Made by a program: the position numbers and the translations under genes. This document shows positions 32,552 to 40,906 of a DNA stretch of 48,302 nucleotides, in pieces. Position 1 is the first letter of the stretch, and the number at the start of each line of letters is the position of its first letter. The notes under the pieces were generated by a model that had not been told where the DNA came from, searched no databases, and saw only the letters and a program-made list of their open reading frames with translations. The stretch is from an uncultured Bacilli bacterium (GTDB lineage Bacteria > Bacillota_I > Bacilli_A > RF39 > UBA660), in assembly GCA_934090935.1 (NCBI GenBank), contig CAKOKD010000009.1, positions 1-48,302 of the forward strand, given 5' to 3'.

Positions 32552-34728
32552 TACTTCACCACTTTCCTTACAACTTTCTTAACAACTTTTGGCACTTTAA
32601 TTTTTGAAACCAACCTCCATTTAAGAGAATTCATAATCTTTCTTGCTTGAATCGTATCTATAGATTCATGAATATCAAAATTGTTTTCAATTATTAATTT
32701 TAAAGCGTTTGCATTTTCTTCGTTTAAAACTTTTTTAGCAGTAATGTTATAAATATTTCTGTAGTTTTCTGCCATTTCTTTTATCGTTTTAACTTTATAC
32801 TTTTTGATATTGTTTACTTTTCTCGCATATTCTTTTTTGTCATTTTTTATTTCTTTTATTTTGGCAATTATTTCATCAATAGAAGAGTCCAATGGTATAA
32901 TGTAACCCAAATCATATTCTTTTACTCTTTCAGCAATGGCTCCTATATCAAACGTTAACACCGGAATATTATTTTGAAGACATTCCGTTAAAGTATAAGA
33001 ATAAGTTTCTGGCCAAATAGCTAATAAACATGCTAAATTTATTTTTGATTCACCTAATAGTTTACTCAAATCATTTCTTCTATACTCCCCATGATTAATA
33101 TAATTACTTTTGTTTTTTTTCAAGGAAGAGAATTCTGTTTTTCCAAACAAATGATATTTAACTCCAGGTATTTTTTTGTTGACTAACTTGGTTAATACAT
33201 TTCCACCTTTATGTATCGAAACAACTCCTACAAAAGCAACGTTGAAAACATTTTCGATTACTGGAGTATACTTGCAATTATTTTCCTTAACTCCATGAGG
33301 AATAACATCAATTTTTATATCCTCATATACTTTATTTATCAAAATTTTTGTATTATTTGAAGGAACGATTATTTTATCAATTTTTGATAAAAAGTCTCTC
33401 CAAACGCTTCTCCATCTTGGAATAATATCATTATTAATACCAGTTTTATACTTCAAACATTCAACACAATTTTTTTCTTTCATATCTCCACAATATTTTT
33501 CCATTTTATAAAGCATATTAATTGTTGGACATAATGAATAGAAATCATGAAGTGTAATAACACTATAGATGTTTTTTTCTTTTAAAACATCAGCTATATC
33601 AAAAAAATGATTCAACATATGATGAATGTGTACTTCATCTATTCTCAATGCCGTAATTAAATTGCCAAACATAATTTTATAATTTTCGTTATAAAATTGT
33701 AAAACAGAATAATTATCAATTGCACCCAAATTTAATTCTTTTTCACTATTTTCAAAATATGAATAAACTTTATATATTCCATTCATTATTGTAAACACGT
33801 GAAAATTATAATACGCTCTCATTGAATCTATTAAATCTTTTACATGAAGAGTTGTCCCCCCGCTTAAGTCACTCCAATCATGAATAACAATTAAAATATT
33901 TTTTCTATCATTCAAATTTAATTGATAATCAATATTTTCACAAATTTTTTTTATTGGAAATTGCCTACACCACAATCCGATACGATTTGAATACATAGGA
34001 TACCTTTTTTCCAATATCTCCATATGCTTATTTACCAATTCTTCTCTTGAAGTTGAAAATGATTGTTTTTCTTTATGAAAAATTATCGTATTATCACATA
34101 ACACATTCTTAAAACCATAATCTAAACATCTAAATGAAAAATCGTTTTCCTCTCCATAACCTTTTCCAAAAGTCTTTTCATCAAAATAACCAATCATATT
34201 TATTATTTCTCTTTTTATATACATACAAAATCCATGAGCAGTAGGTAAATATTGATTTTCATTATAAGCAATTTTCTCCACTAGAGAACTATAATCTTTT
34301 AAAGAAATATTGGTTGGTAACTCATTTCTCTTCAATCCAACTGGTACAGAAACCAAAGTAGCATTATTAGATAGCGGAGTAACTGTTGCTATACTTTCTT
34401 CTGAATAAGCGCATTTTGTCATTTTATCTAACCAATTTTGAGTTACAATCGTATCACTATTTAGCAAAACAACGTCATTTAAAGAATATTTCATTCCCCT
34501 GTTCACAGTTCCAACAAAACCTAAATTCTCTTCATTTTCCAACAATTCAACAAAATCATACTTCATAAATTTTTTCAACATAGGTTTAACTTTATCATCA
34601 GGGCTTGCATCATTTATTATTATTAGTTTATTACCATTAAATGTTGTATTTTCAATAACTGATTCAATGCATTCTTTTGTTGCTTCTACCGCGTTATAAA
34701 CAGGAATTATTACATCACACTTATTCAT
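32551..34728 (-). CDS. Bifunctional glycosyltransferase, GT2 plus GT4
   Basis: The start at 34728 (MNKCDVIIPVYN) follows GAGGAGG; an upstream ATG at 34746 lies inside the permease gene. The 725 residues contain an N-terminal GT2 domain (about 1-255; VIIPVYNAVEATKECIESV, LLNSDT, GEENDFSFRC) and a C-terminal GT4 domain (about 275-690; VIHDWSDLSGGTTLHVKDL, WPETYSYTLTECLQNNIPVLTFDIG). A cysteine-rich segment occurs near 410-435. The last residues end in Lys/Val-rich KVVRKVVRKVVK, possibly membrane-associating. It lies next to the ABC exporter, as in O-antigen or teichoic-type clusters. Confidence 0.88.
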   Translation of the reverse strand: MNKCDVIIPVYNAVEATKECIESVIENTTFNGNKLIIINDASPDDKVKPMLKKFMKYDFVELLENEENLGFVGTVNRGMKYSLNDVVLLNSDTIVTQNWLDKMTKCAYSEESIATVTPLSNNATLVSVPVGLKRNELPTNISLKDYSSLVEKIAYNENQYLPTAHGFCMYIKREIINMIGYFDEKTFGKGYGEENDFSFRCLDYGFKNVLCDNTIIFHKEKQSFSTSREELVNKHMEILEKRYPMYSNRIGLWCRQFPIKKICENIDYQLNLNDRKNILIVIHDWSDLSGGTTLHVKDLIDSMRAYYNFHVFTIMNGIYKVYSYFENSEKELNLGAIDNYSVLQFYNENYKIMFGNLITALRIDEVHIHHMLNHFFDIADVLKEKNIYSVITLHDFYSLCPTINMLYKMEKYCGDMKEKNCVECLKYKTGINNDIIPRWRSVWRDFLSKIDKIIVPSNNTKILINKVYEDIKIDVIPHGVKENNCKYTPVIENVFNVAFVGVVSIHKGGNVLTKLVNKKIPGVKYHLFGKTEFSSLKKNKSNYINHGEYRRNDLSKLLGESKINLACLLAIWPETYSYTLTECLQNNIPVLTFDIGAIAERVKEYDLGYIIPLDSSIDEIIAKIKEIKNDKKEYARKVNNIKKYKVKTIKEMAENYRNIYNITAKKVLNEENANALKLIIENNFDIHESIDTIQARKIMNSLKWRLVSKIKVPKVVKKVVRKVVK

Positions 34729-34729
34729 G

Positions 34730-35509
34730 CTAAACCTCCTCAGCAAAGCCTTTAGATAATTTTTTAAATACCAACAGTCCTATTCCACATAAAGCTAAAC
34801 TTACTAAAAACACAATTCCTAACGATAATAAATGAGGTGCATTGTGCCAATATAAGATATCTCTATAACAATTAATAATTGTTGTCATTGGATTGATTTT
34901 AATAATTGAACCAATAAAACTATCCGCAAAAATATCAACAGAATAAAGTATAGGTGTTGCATAAAACAACATTTGCATTATAAAGTTGATGATATATTCA
35001 AAATCTCTAACATAAACATTTATAGAACAAGTTATGAAAAGTATTCCTAGAGTAAGCAAATATTGTGCAACTATTACAAATGGTAAATATAAAATATAAG
35101 GGGAAAAACCAATTCCACTACATATCAAAAAAATAAACATAATAACACACGTAATCAAGAAATTTATAAGTCCACTCGTTACAACAGAAATTGGTAATAT
35201 CTCACGAGGAAAATAAACTTTTTTTATTATTCCACTATTGGCTAAAATTGTAAATGTTCCTTGATTTATGTTTGTTATAAACCAATTCCATGGCAATATA
35301 CCAATTATTAAAAATGTTGTATAATGTTCATAATTTGCTCCTCTTAAAAGATAAGGAAATACAATTGCATAAACAAGCGTCATCAGTAAAGGATTTAAAA
35401 ATGACCATATAACTCCTAAAAATGAACCTTTATATTTTCCTCTTATTTCCTTTTTTACATTAGTTTTTAATAATTCCCTATAAGCATATAAATCTTTAAA
35501 TAATTTCAT
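34730..35509 (-). CDS. tagG: ABC-2 type polysaccharide exporter permease (TagG/Wzm-like)
   Basis: The start at 35509 (MKLFKDLYAYRELLK) follows AAGGAGAATATC. The 259 residues have six membrane helices and the ABC-2 signature KKEIRGKYKGSFLGVIWSFLNPLLM. It pairs with the ATPase encoded just upstream; together they export undecaprenyl-linked polymer such as teichoic acid or O-polysaccharide. The stop overlaps the start of the bifunctional GT gene. Confidence 0.9.
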   Translation of the reverse strand: MKLFKDLYAYRELLKTNVKKEIRGKYKGSFLGVIWSFLNPLLMTLVYAIVFPYLLRGANYEHYTTFLIIGILPWNWFITNINQGTFTILANSGIIKKVYFPREILPISVVTSGLINFLITCVIMFIFLICSGIGFSPYILYLPFVIVAQYLLTLGILFITCSINVYVRDFEYIINFIMQMLFYATPILYSVDIFADSFIGSIIKINPMTTIINCYRDILYWHNAPHLLSLGIVFLVSLALCGIGLLVFKKLSKGFAEEV

Positions 35510-35519
35510 GATATTCTCC

Positions 35520-36254
35520 TTAATTACATGTATCAAGATATTCCTTGATGACCGATTTAATCTTTCCGTCTTTCATAATTTTTCCTTCATGAATCCATAC
35601 TCCACGATTGCATAGTTTTTCAATAGAAGCAAGTGAATGAGAAACAACCACAATCGTCTTATCAGAATCTTTTAACTCCTCAAGTTTCTTAAAACACTTG
35701 TCTTGAAAATGTTGATCACCAACTGCAAGTATTTCATCTATAAGCAAAATTTCCGCATCAACATTGATTGCAATTGAAAACGCAAGTCGCATATATTGAC
35801 CAGAAGAATAAGTTCTAACAGGATTATCTATAAATTCCTCTAATTCAGAAAAAGCAATGATATCATCCAAACGCTTATCTATTTCTTTACGAGTTAAACC
35901 AAATATAGCTGCATTAAAATAAATATTTTCTCTACCAGTAAAATCAGGATGAAAACCAGCCCCTAATTCAAGCAAAGAAGTTAATTTTCCTTTTGTTTGA
36001 ATCGTTCCGCTTGTTGGATAAATTATTTTAGTCATCAATTTTAATAAAGTCGATTTACCTGAACCATTCACTCCAATTAAAGCAACCGTTTCTCCTTTTT
36101 TTATATCCAAATTAATGTTTTCGAGAACGGTTCTAGTTTCAGCCTTTTTATGGTTCCAAAATACTAATCTTTCTTTTAAAGTGCTTGGTTTATCATAGAA
36201 TAGTTTGAACTTTTTTGTCATATTCTTTATTTCAATCGCATTTCCTTTTTTCAT
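35520..36254 (-). CDS. tagH: Polysaccharide exporter ATPase (TagH/Wzt-like)
   Basis: The 244 residues contain Walker A GVNGSGKSTLL, the family-typical LLELGAGFHPDFTGRENIYFN, signature YSSGQYMRLAFSIA and Walker B ILLIDEILAVGDQHF. It lacks the C-terminal carbohydrate-binding extension of some Wzt proteins, which fits export of a polymer recognised without a capping signal. A possible promoter (36294-36321) precedes it. Confidence 0.9.
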   Translation of the reverse strand: MKKGNAIEIKNMTKKFKLFYDKPSTLKERLVFWNHKKAETRTVLENINLDIKKGETVALIGVNGSGKSTLLKLMTKIIYPTSGTIQTKGKLTSLLELGAGFHPDFTGRENIYFNAAIFGLTRKEIDKRLDDIIAFSELEEFIDNPVRTYSSGQYMRLAFSIAINVDAEILLIDEILAVGDQHFQDKCFKKLEELKDSDKTIVVVSHSLASIEKLCNRGVWIHEGKIMKDGKIKSVIKEYLDTCN

Positions 36255-36293
36255 ATATAATCCTCGATTTCTTTTTTCGTATAGTCACAAATA

Positions 36294-36321
36294 ATTATAT
36301 CATATCATTAATATATTTTAA
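36294..36321 (-). promoter_or_regulatory. Possible internal promoter of tagHG
   Basis: On the minus strand a perfect TATAAT (36294-36299) lies 16 bases after a weak -35, TTAAAA (36316-36321). It sits in the only gap near 100 bases within the operon. Confidence 0.35.
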
Positions 36322-36352
36322 TAAAATTTTACCGTTTTCAAAAAATTAAACG

Positions 36353-37465
36353 TCACTTTTTTACGTTTTTGTAAATATACTTAATAGCATAAACAAAAAT
36401 ATCTATTAAAAAGACAACAATTATCGAACATATAAAAGTAACTAATATCATAATAAATGTATAGTTTAAAGTGGAGATAAGGCTTTTACTACTGCAATTT
36501 AAAAAATCAAACAATTTCAAATTTCTTCCAGAGCTCACAATTTTCTCTTTTATCATCCAATGTACCAAATATATACCAAAAACATTTTTCCCAAGATATG
36601 ACATGACCTTACTGCTCTTTACATTGAAAGTCAATATAAACAAAATCAAAGAAACATTTTCCATTAAAGATGGTAAACACGTCCAAGATAAGAAAAACAC
36701 ATCAGCTACATTATTATTATATGTAACTACCTGAAGCCACATTTTTAATGATATAAACAAAATATAAGAAAAAAACGATATCCATCTTATTTTTTTATTG
36801 TTTACTATTTTATCTTTTTTAGAAAATAGTTCATAGCCAATCATCATATAAAGCAATGATATTGGAATCAAGTTGAAAGTATTTATTGAACCAATTTTGA
36901 AAGTGTAAAACTTTTCAACTGAGCTGATTAACATTGATCCTATGCCAAGCCCATATATTATAATCTTCGCAATTTTATTATCTTTGGATTTAAACAATAT
37001 TGTAAGTAACGGAATCCACAGAAAATTCTCCACGTATGTGAATACATACCACAAATGTTCACCTAAAGGTATAAGAGATGAATTTCTATTGATAATTCCT
37101 GCTAATACGTTTTTTAAATTAAAGGTTTTAAATGATATAACTTTAATACAATAAATTATTCCAGCGTTGCTCTCAATATAATTTAAAAATATTTGACTAA
37201 AAATAATTAAAACCAATACTGGTAATAAAATTGATTTTAACATGTGTTTGAATTTATCACTATAACTTCTATCATTAAATGCAAAAAAACCAGATACAAT
37301 CCAAAACAATCCTACTCCGCCACCTACAAATGCAGCAACACAAGTTCTATAAATGTCTACTGTTCCATCTTGATTTATTGGCGGTAAGATTATATGGCAA
37401 CCGATCACTAGAAATATCGCAACTAATCTTATTATATCAACATTTGCTAATCTGCTCTTTTTCAT
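36353..37465 (-). CDS. Acyltransferase 3 family membrane protein
   Basis: The 370 residues have about ten membrane helices. The N-terminal NVDIIRLVAIFLVIGCHIILPP contains the family's conserved Arg and His, and GEHLWYVFTYVENFLWIPLL and IYLVHWMI are also typical of OafA/WecH-type acyltransferases. Such proteins O-acetylate or O-succinylate surface sugars. It likely decorates the polymer made by the operon. Confidence 0.85.
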   Translation of the reverse strand: MKKSRLANVDIIRLVAIFLVIGCHIILPPINQDGTVDIYRTCVAAFVGGGVGLFWIVSGFFAFNDRSYSDKFKHMLKSILLPVLVLIIFSQIFLNYIESNAGIIYCIKVISFKTFNLKNVLAGIINRNSSLIPLGEHLWYVFTYVENFLWIPLLTILFKSKDNKIAKIIIYGLGIGSMLISSVEKFYTFKIGSINTFNLIPISLLYMMIGYELFSKKDKIVNNKKIRWISFFSYILFISLKMWLQVVTYNNNVADVFFLSWTCLPSLMENVSLILFILTFNVKSSKVMSYLGKNVFGIYLVHWMIKEKIVSSGRNLKLFDFLNCSSKSLISTLNYTFIMILVTFICSIIVVFLIDIFVYAIKYIYKNVKK

Positions 37466-37476
37466 GAAATACCATC

Positions 37477-38742
37477 TTACTTCCTTTTAAAAATATTTGT
37501 TATACTAAACAATTTGCTAGTAACTTTCCATCTTTTACTATTAATAACATCAGAATACTCTTTATTTATTTTTTTATTTTCAAGTAATAAATCAGCATTC
37601 TCGTCCGCTAACTCATTATTTTTTTGAATTAAAGCATTGTTTTGCTTTTTTAATTTTTTCTGAGCATCAGTTAACTTTTTTATAAAGTTTTCCTTTTCTT
37701 TTATAACTTCACTATTTAAATGTATCTCTTTTCTATAGCACTCAAGATAAGTATTCTTACTCTTATCTAAATATCCAGTTAGATGTATTATAAAATCTCT
37801 CTTATTATTAACTTTAATAATAACAACAGGTTTTGAATTAAACAACACCTTACCTTGTGATTGAATGCAATTCACATATCGAACTTCATATTCGTTATAT
37901 TTTTCATCATAAAGTACTAAATCACATTCAGTATTAAATTTCAAAACTATTTCATCAAATTCAAAGTTTGTTTTAATATCACCTATAAACTCGTTTTCTT
38001 TTATTTCGAAAATGACATTTTTACTTTTATCTACAAGGAATTTGCCGTCGAGTTTAAAATATACATCAACATTGATTTGTTTACTCACTATATGTTCAAC
38101 ATTCTTTGTATACTCATTATCCCAAACTGACATATCAAGCAAGTCATATTTAAGTCCTGTTTTCCAAGCAGCATATTGAAAACTTAATTGATCTCTATGA
38201 GCATAATTAATATACATGTCAAACCATAATTTCATACATTCATTAAGTTTATCGTTATTAAAATTTCTAATCAAAATGCTTGCTTCAATCAAACCATTAT
38301 TATCTGGAAATTTTTCATGGTTATAGAAATCATATAACTTAGAAATATTTTCTATATTCTCTTTATTGTACATAAGACAAGCAAGCATTTCTTCATTTAT
38401 CGAATTTCTAACAGAATGTTTAAATCCAACAAAATCATACTTTTTTAGATCTACATTTTCTTCAATCAATTTTTTTATTGAACCAACAATAGTAAAATTC
38501 CCATCAATATATATTGTTACATCATATTTTTTTAATTCTTCTGTTCCTAAAATTTTAATTTTTCTATTAAGTTCAGCATCGGTTAATGTATTATCAACAA
38601 CATACTTAACTTTCCATGTTTTTGATTTAATTTTTTTATTATTTGTATAGCATATATAATCTATACCTTGTTCGATATTTTGAATATCTATTAAATTATC
38701 ATAGTCGCCTGTAATGCAAGTATACACACATATCTTATTCAT
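37477..38742 (-). CDS. DUF616 glycosyltransferase with C-terminal coiled coil
   Basis: The start at 38742 (MNKICVYTCITGDYDNL) follows AAGGTG by six bases. Residues 1-190 match the DUF616 (TOD1/MUCI70-type) glycosyltransferase domain: YTCITGDYDNL, VTIYIDGNFTIVGSI and EASILIRNFN, with a DQLSFQYAAW segment. A beta-rich middle part follows (about 215-315). A coiled coil (about 335-400) ends near NSKRWKVTSKLF, which resembles C-terminal tails of other polysaccharide GTs. It is the first gene of the 16-gene operon and is preceded by an attenuator-like hairpin. Confidence 0.82.
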   Translation of the reverse strand: MNKICVYTCITGDYDNLIDIQNIEQGIDYICYTNNKKIKSKTWKVKYVVDNTLTDAELNRKIKILGTEELKKYDVTIYIDGNFTIVGSIKKLIEENVDLKKYDFVGFKHSVRNSINEEMLACLMYNKENIENISKLYDFYNHEKFPDNNGLIEASILIRNFNNDKLNECMKLWFDMYINYAHRDQLSFQYAAWKTGLKYDLLDMSVWDNEYTKNVEHIVSKQINVDVYFKLDGKFLVDKSKNVIFEIKENEFIGDIKTNFEFDEIVLKFNTECDLVLYDEKYNEYEVRYVNCIQSQGKVLFNSKPVVIIKVNNKRDFIIHLTGYLDKSKNTYLECYRKEIHLNSEVIKEKENFIKKLTDAQKKLKKQNNALIQKNNELADENADLLLENKKINKEYSDVINSKRWKVTSKLFSITNIFKRK

Positions 38743-38751
38743 CAATATCAC

Positions 38752-38943
38752 CTTAATAAAATTTTACCATAAATATTATAATTATTCATTAAAAAATCTT
38801 GAACTTATTCAAGATTAAGTAAAATATTATTGTTTTGATAAATTGTTTTACTTGTTTCAAAAGTGTGAAACTTTTTTTGCTTGTTTTTGTAAATTAGTAT
38901 CACACTCAAAAAAAATAAGCAAACTTTTACATTTGCTTAAATA
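38752..38943. other. Leader region with three hairpins
   Basis: On the minus strand this is the leader of the polysaccharide operon. AATCTTGAA/TTCAAGATT (38795-38816) followed by a T6 run looks like a terminator ahead of the first gene. A GTTTCA/TGAAAC dyad (38854-38871) with a plus-strand T7 run lies farther upstream. The rfbD terminator (38908-38939) closes the region. Confidence 0.5.
38908..38939 (-). terminator. Terminator of rfbD
   Basis: Stem TAAGCAAA/TTTGCTTA (38916-38939) with an 8-base loop, then a T8 run on the minus strand. Confidence 0.8.
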
Positions 38944-39834
38944 CTATCTCTTCCATCTTTTATCATTCTCCTTAAGTACAAGTTTCATTTCATCATCATT
39001 TTTTAATTCATGAATATATCTTTCTAAAGCATCTTGAGCATCACTCATACATCCAACCGCACTTTCTAGTTTTCCTTTATTTAAACTTGTATTTAAAGGT
39101 CTTAAAGCAGCAGTTTTATAATCTTTTGTTTTAATTCCTATCACAGGTATATCTACATTTGTACTTTCGAATATCATTTTTGCAAAGTCATACCAAGACA
39201 TGTATCCTTCATTGCTAGCATGATATATTCCATATTCAAAATTTTCACTTAAAAGGCAAAGCTTCTTAGCTAAATCTACTGTGTATGTTGGAGAACCTAT
39301 TTGATCATCAACAACACGAATCTCATCCTTATTATTTGCAAGACGTAACATTGTTTTAACAAAATTATTTCCATTAATACCAAATACCCATTGAGTACGA
39401 ACTACCATTCCTCTTTCATAGCTCAATACGTAGCTTTCACCAAGGTTTTTACAAATTCCATACCAATTAATCGGACTTGTTTTATCATCCTCATAATAAG
39501 GAATGCCTTTTTCACCATCAAAAACATAATCAGTTGAAACATAGATAAGTTTAGCATTAACCATCCATGCTGCTTTTGTTAACCACTCAGTTCCTCTAGC
39601 ATTTATGTTAAAACACTCCGCGACTTTTTCCTCGGCTTTATCAACAGCTGTATAAGCAGCTGCATGTATGATTACATCAGGCCTAAAAGTTAAAATAGTC
39701 TCATAAATTGTAACAGGATCAAGCAAATTCAACCCAACACTTGATGGTGCTTTAACTTCATTTTTACCATCATTTAAAATCTTATATAAATCATGGCCTA
39801 ATTGACCACTACAACCAGTTATCAAATACTTCAT
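38944..39834 (-). CDS. rfbD: dTDP-4-dehydrorhamnose reductase
   Basis: The 296 residues form an extended SDR: nucleotide site ITGCSGQLGHDL, IIHAAAYTAVDKAEE, LIYVSTDYVFDGEKGIPY (Thr/Asp site) and catalytic Tyr/Lys in WYGICKNLGE. VVRTQWVFG and DQIGSPTYTVDLA are diagnostic of RfbD/RmlD. It makes dTDP-L-rhamnose with NADPH. The other rml genes are not in the window. It fits the rhamnosyltransferase-like GT2 at 31694. Confidence 0.92.
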   Translation of the reverse strand: MKYLITGCSGQLGHDLYKILNDGKNEVKAPSSVGLNLLDPVTIYETILTFRPDVIIHAAAYTAVDKAEEKVAECFNINARGTEWLTKAAWMVNAKLIYVSTDYVFDGEKGIPYYEDDKTSPINWYGICKNLGESYVLSYERGMVVRTQWVFGINGNNFVKTMLRLANNKDEIRVVDDQIGSPTYTVDLAKKLCLLSENFEYGIYHASNEGYMSWYDFAKMIFESTNVDIPVIGIKTKDYKTAALRPLNTSLNKGKLESAVGCMSDAQDALERYIHELKNDDEMKLVLKENDKRWKR

Positions 39835-39879
39835 AAATAACCTCTACCCTCCAAAACAATTATAAAAAAAAAGAAGATA

Positions 39880-40311
39880 CTAGTCAATATCTACTTTATC
39901 TAAATCATCAATAATTGATGCTTGTTCTTCAATTAAATTTTTAATTCTTCTTTTGTATGTAACGATATTTCTTCTAATTCTAGCTGCATCATTTTCCAAA
40001 CTCTCAGCTTTCATAAGAGCATCATTTATGATTCTATTTGCATTCTTCTTAGCTTCATTTATAATCATATCAGATTCAGCAACACTATTGCTTTTATATT
40101 TACTTGCCGCTTCCTCTGCCATCACAACTGCGCGATTTAAAGTTGCATCCATGCTTTTATAATGTTCTAGTTCACGAGTCAAACGATCTATTTCTAAGTC
40201 TTTGTTTTTCATCTTAGTAATCATATCATCAACCCTAGAGATAACATCATCAACAAATGCATTTACTTGATGAACATTATAACCATTAATACTCCTATCA
40301 AATTTTTTCAT
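39880..40311 (-). CDS. divIVA: DivIVA-family cell-pole/division protein
   Basis: The 143 residues open with the DivIVA/GpsB lipid-binding domain, KKFDRSINGYNVHQVNAFVDDVI, where F and NGY match the conserved tip. Coiled coils follow (about 30-130), including LNRAVVMAEEAASKYKS. DivIVA marks negatively curved membrane at septum and poles. It is shorter than Bacillus DivIVA (about 164 aa). It lies 20 bases downstream of sepF, the usual firmicute order. Confidence 0.88.
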   Translation of the reverse strand: MKKFDRSINGYNVHQVNAFVDDVISRVDDMITKMKNKDLEIDRLTRELEHYKSMDATLNRAVVMAEEAASKYKSNSVAESDMIINEAKKNANRIINDALMKAESLENDAARIRRNIVTYKRRIKNLIEEQASIIDDLDKVDID

Positions 40312-40331
40312 TACATCACCTTATTTAGTCA

Positions 40332-40721
40332 TTAAAAATCCATTTCATCTTCTATTTTAGATTTACTTTTTTTATCCTCTTCATCACTTATTCTTCCATC
40401 AACAGTAACGTTTTTAGGAGTGCATAAGTAAATTCCATTGCCTAGTTTTTGTAAATCTCCACCAATAGCATACAATGTACCACTTAAAAAATCAATAATT
40501 CTTCGTGCTTGATCAGCCGTTACTCTTTTCAAATTAACAACAACTGAATTTCTTCTCTTTAAATGATCGGCGATTTGTTGAGACTCAGAATATGCTCTAG
40601 GTTCAACTAGAATCATCTTATTTCCAGATCCCTTAGCACTTTCTTCATAAGTTTCTTCTTCTTCGTCATTGAACCCTTCATCTTTTGGAAATAAAGCTTT
40701 TTTAATTGATTCAAATGCCAT
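40332..40721 (-). CDS. sepF: Cell division protein SepF
   Basis: The 129 residues show an N-terminal amphipathic anchor (FESIKKALF), an acidic linker, then the SepF core: VEPRAYSESQQIADHLKRRNSVVVNLKRV, ARRIIDFLSGTLYAIGGDLQKLG and IYLCTPKNV. SepF ties FtsZ filaments to the membrane. The short C-terminal tail is charged. The location upstream of divIVA is conserved in Gram-positives. Confidence 0.93.
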   Translation of the reverse strand: MAFESIKKALFPKDEGFNDEEEETYEESAKGSGNKMILVEPRAYSESQQIADHLKRRNSVVVNLKRVTADQARRIIDFLSGTLYAIGGDLQKLGNGIYLCTPKNVTVDGRISDEEDKKSKSKIEDEMDF

Positions 40722-40783
40722 AATGCCACCTCCGTATATTTACTATATATATAATAACACATTTAAACATTTAGAGTAAACAA

Positions 40784-40809
40784 AAAAACTATTAAATTTA
40801 AAATTTAAT
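40784..40809 (-). terminator. Hairpin with T-tract upstream of sepF
   Basis: Perfect arms ATTAAATTT/AAATTTAAT (40791-40809) with a T7 run on the minus strand. It is the second terminator-like hairpin between glyS and sepF, so it may act as backup or end a short transcript. Confidence 0.55.
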
Positions 40810-40847
40810 AACTTTTATTGTTTTTTTAGTTTGCTTCATAACAAATA

Positions 40848-40878
40848 ATTTCAAAGTGCAAATTTTGCACTTTGAAAT
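40848..40878. repeat. 31-bp perfect inverted repeat
   Basis: Arms of 15 bases (40848-40862 and 40864-40878; TTTCAAAGTGCAAA in the left arm) surround one base. It lies between two terminator hairpins downstream of glyS. No T-tract follows on either strand, so it is not itself a terminator. Confidence 0.7.
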
Positions 40879-40904
40879 AAAAAATGTAGGAATTAACCTA
40901 CATT
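40878..40904 (-). terminator. Terminator of glyS
   Basis: Stem AATGTAGG/CCTACATT (40883-40904), 6-base loop, T-tract on the minus strand, three bases after the glyS stop codon. Confidence 0.82.
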
Positions 40905-40906
40905 AA

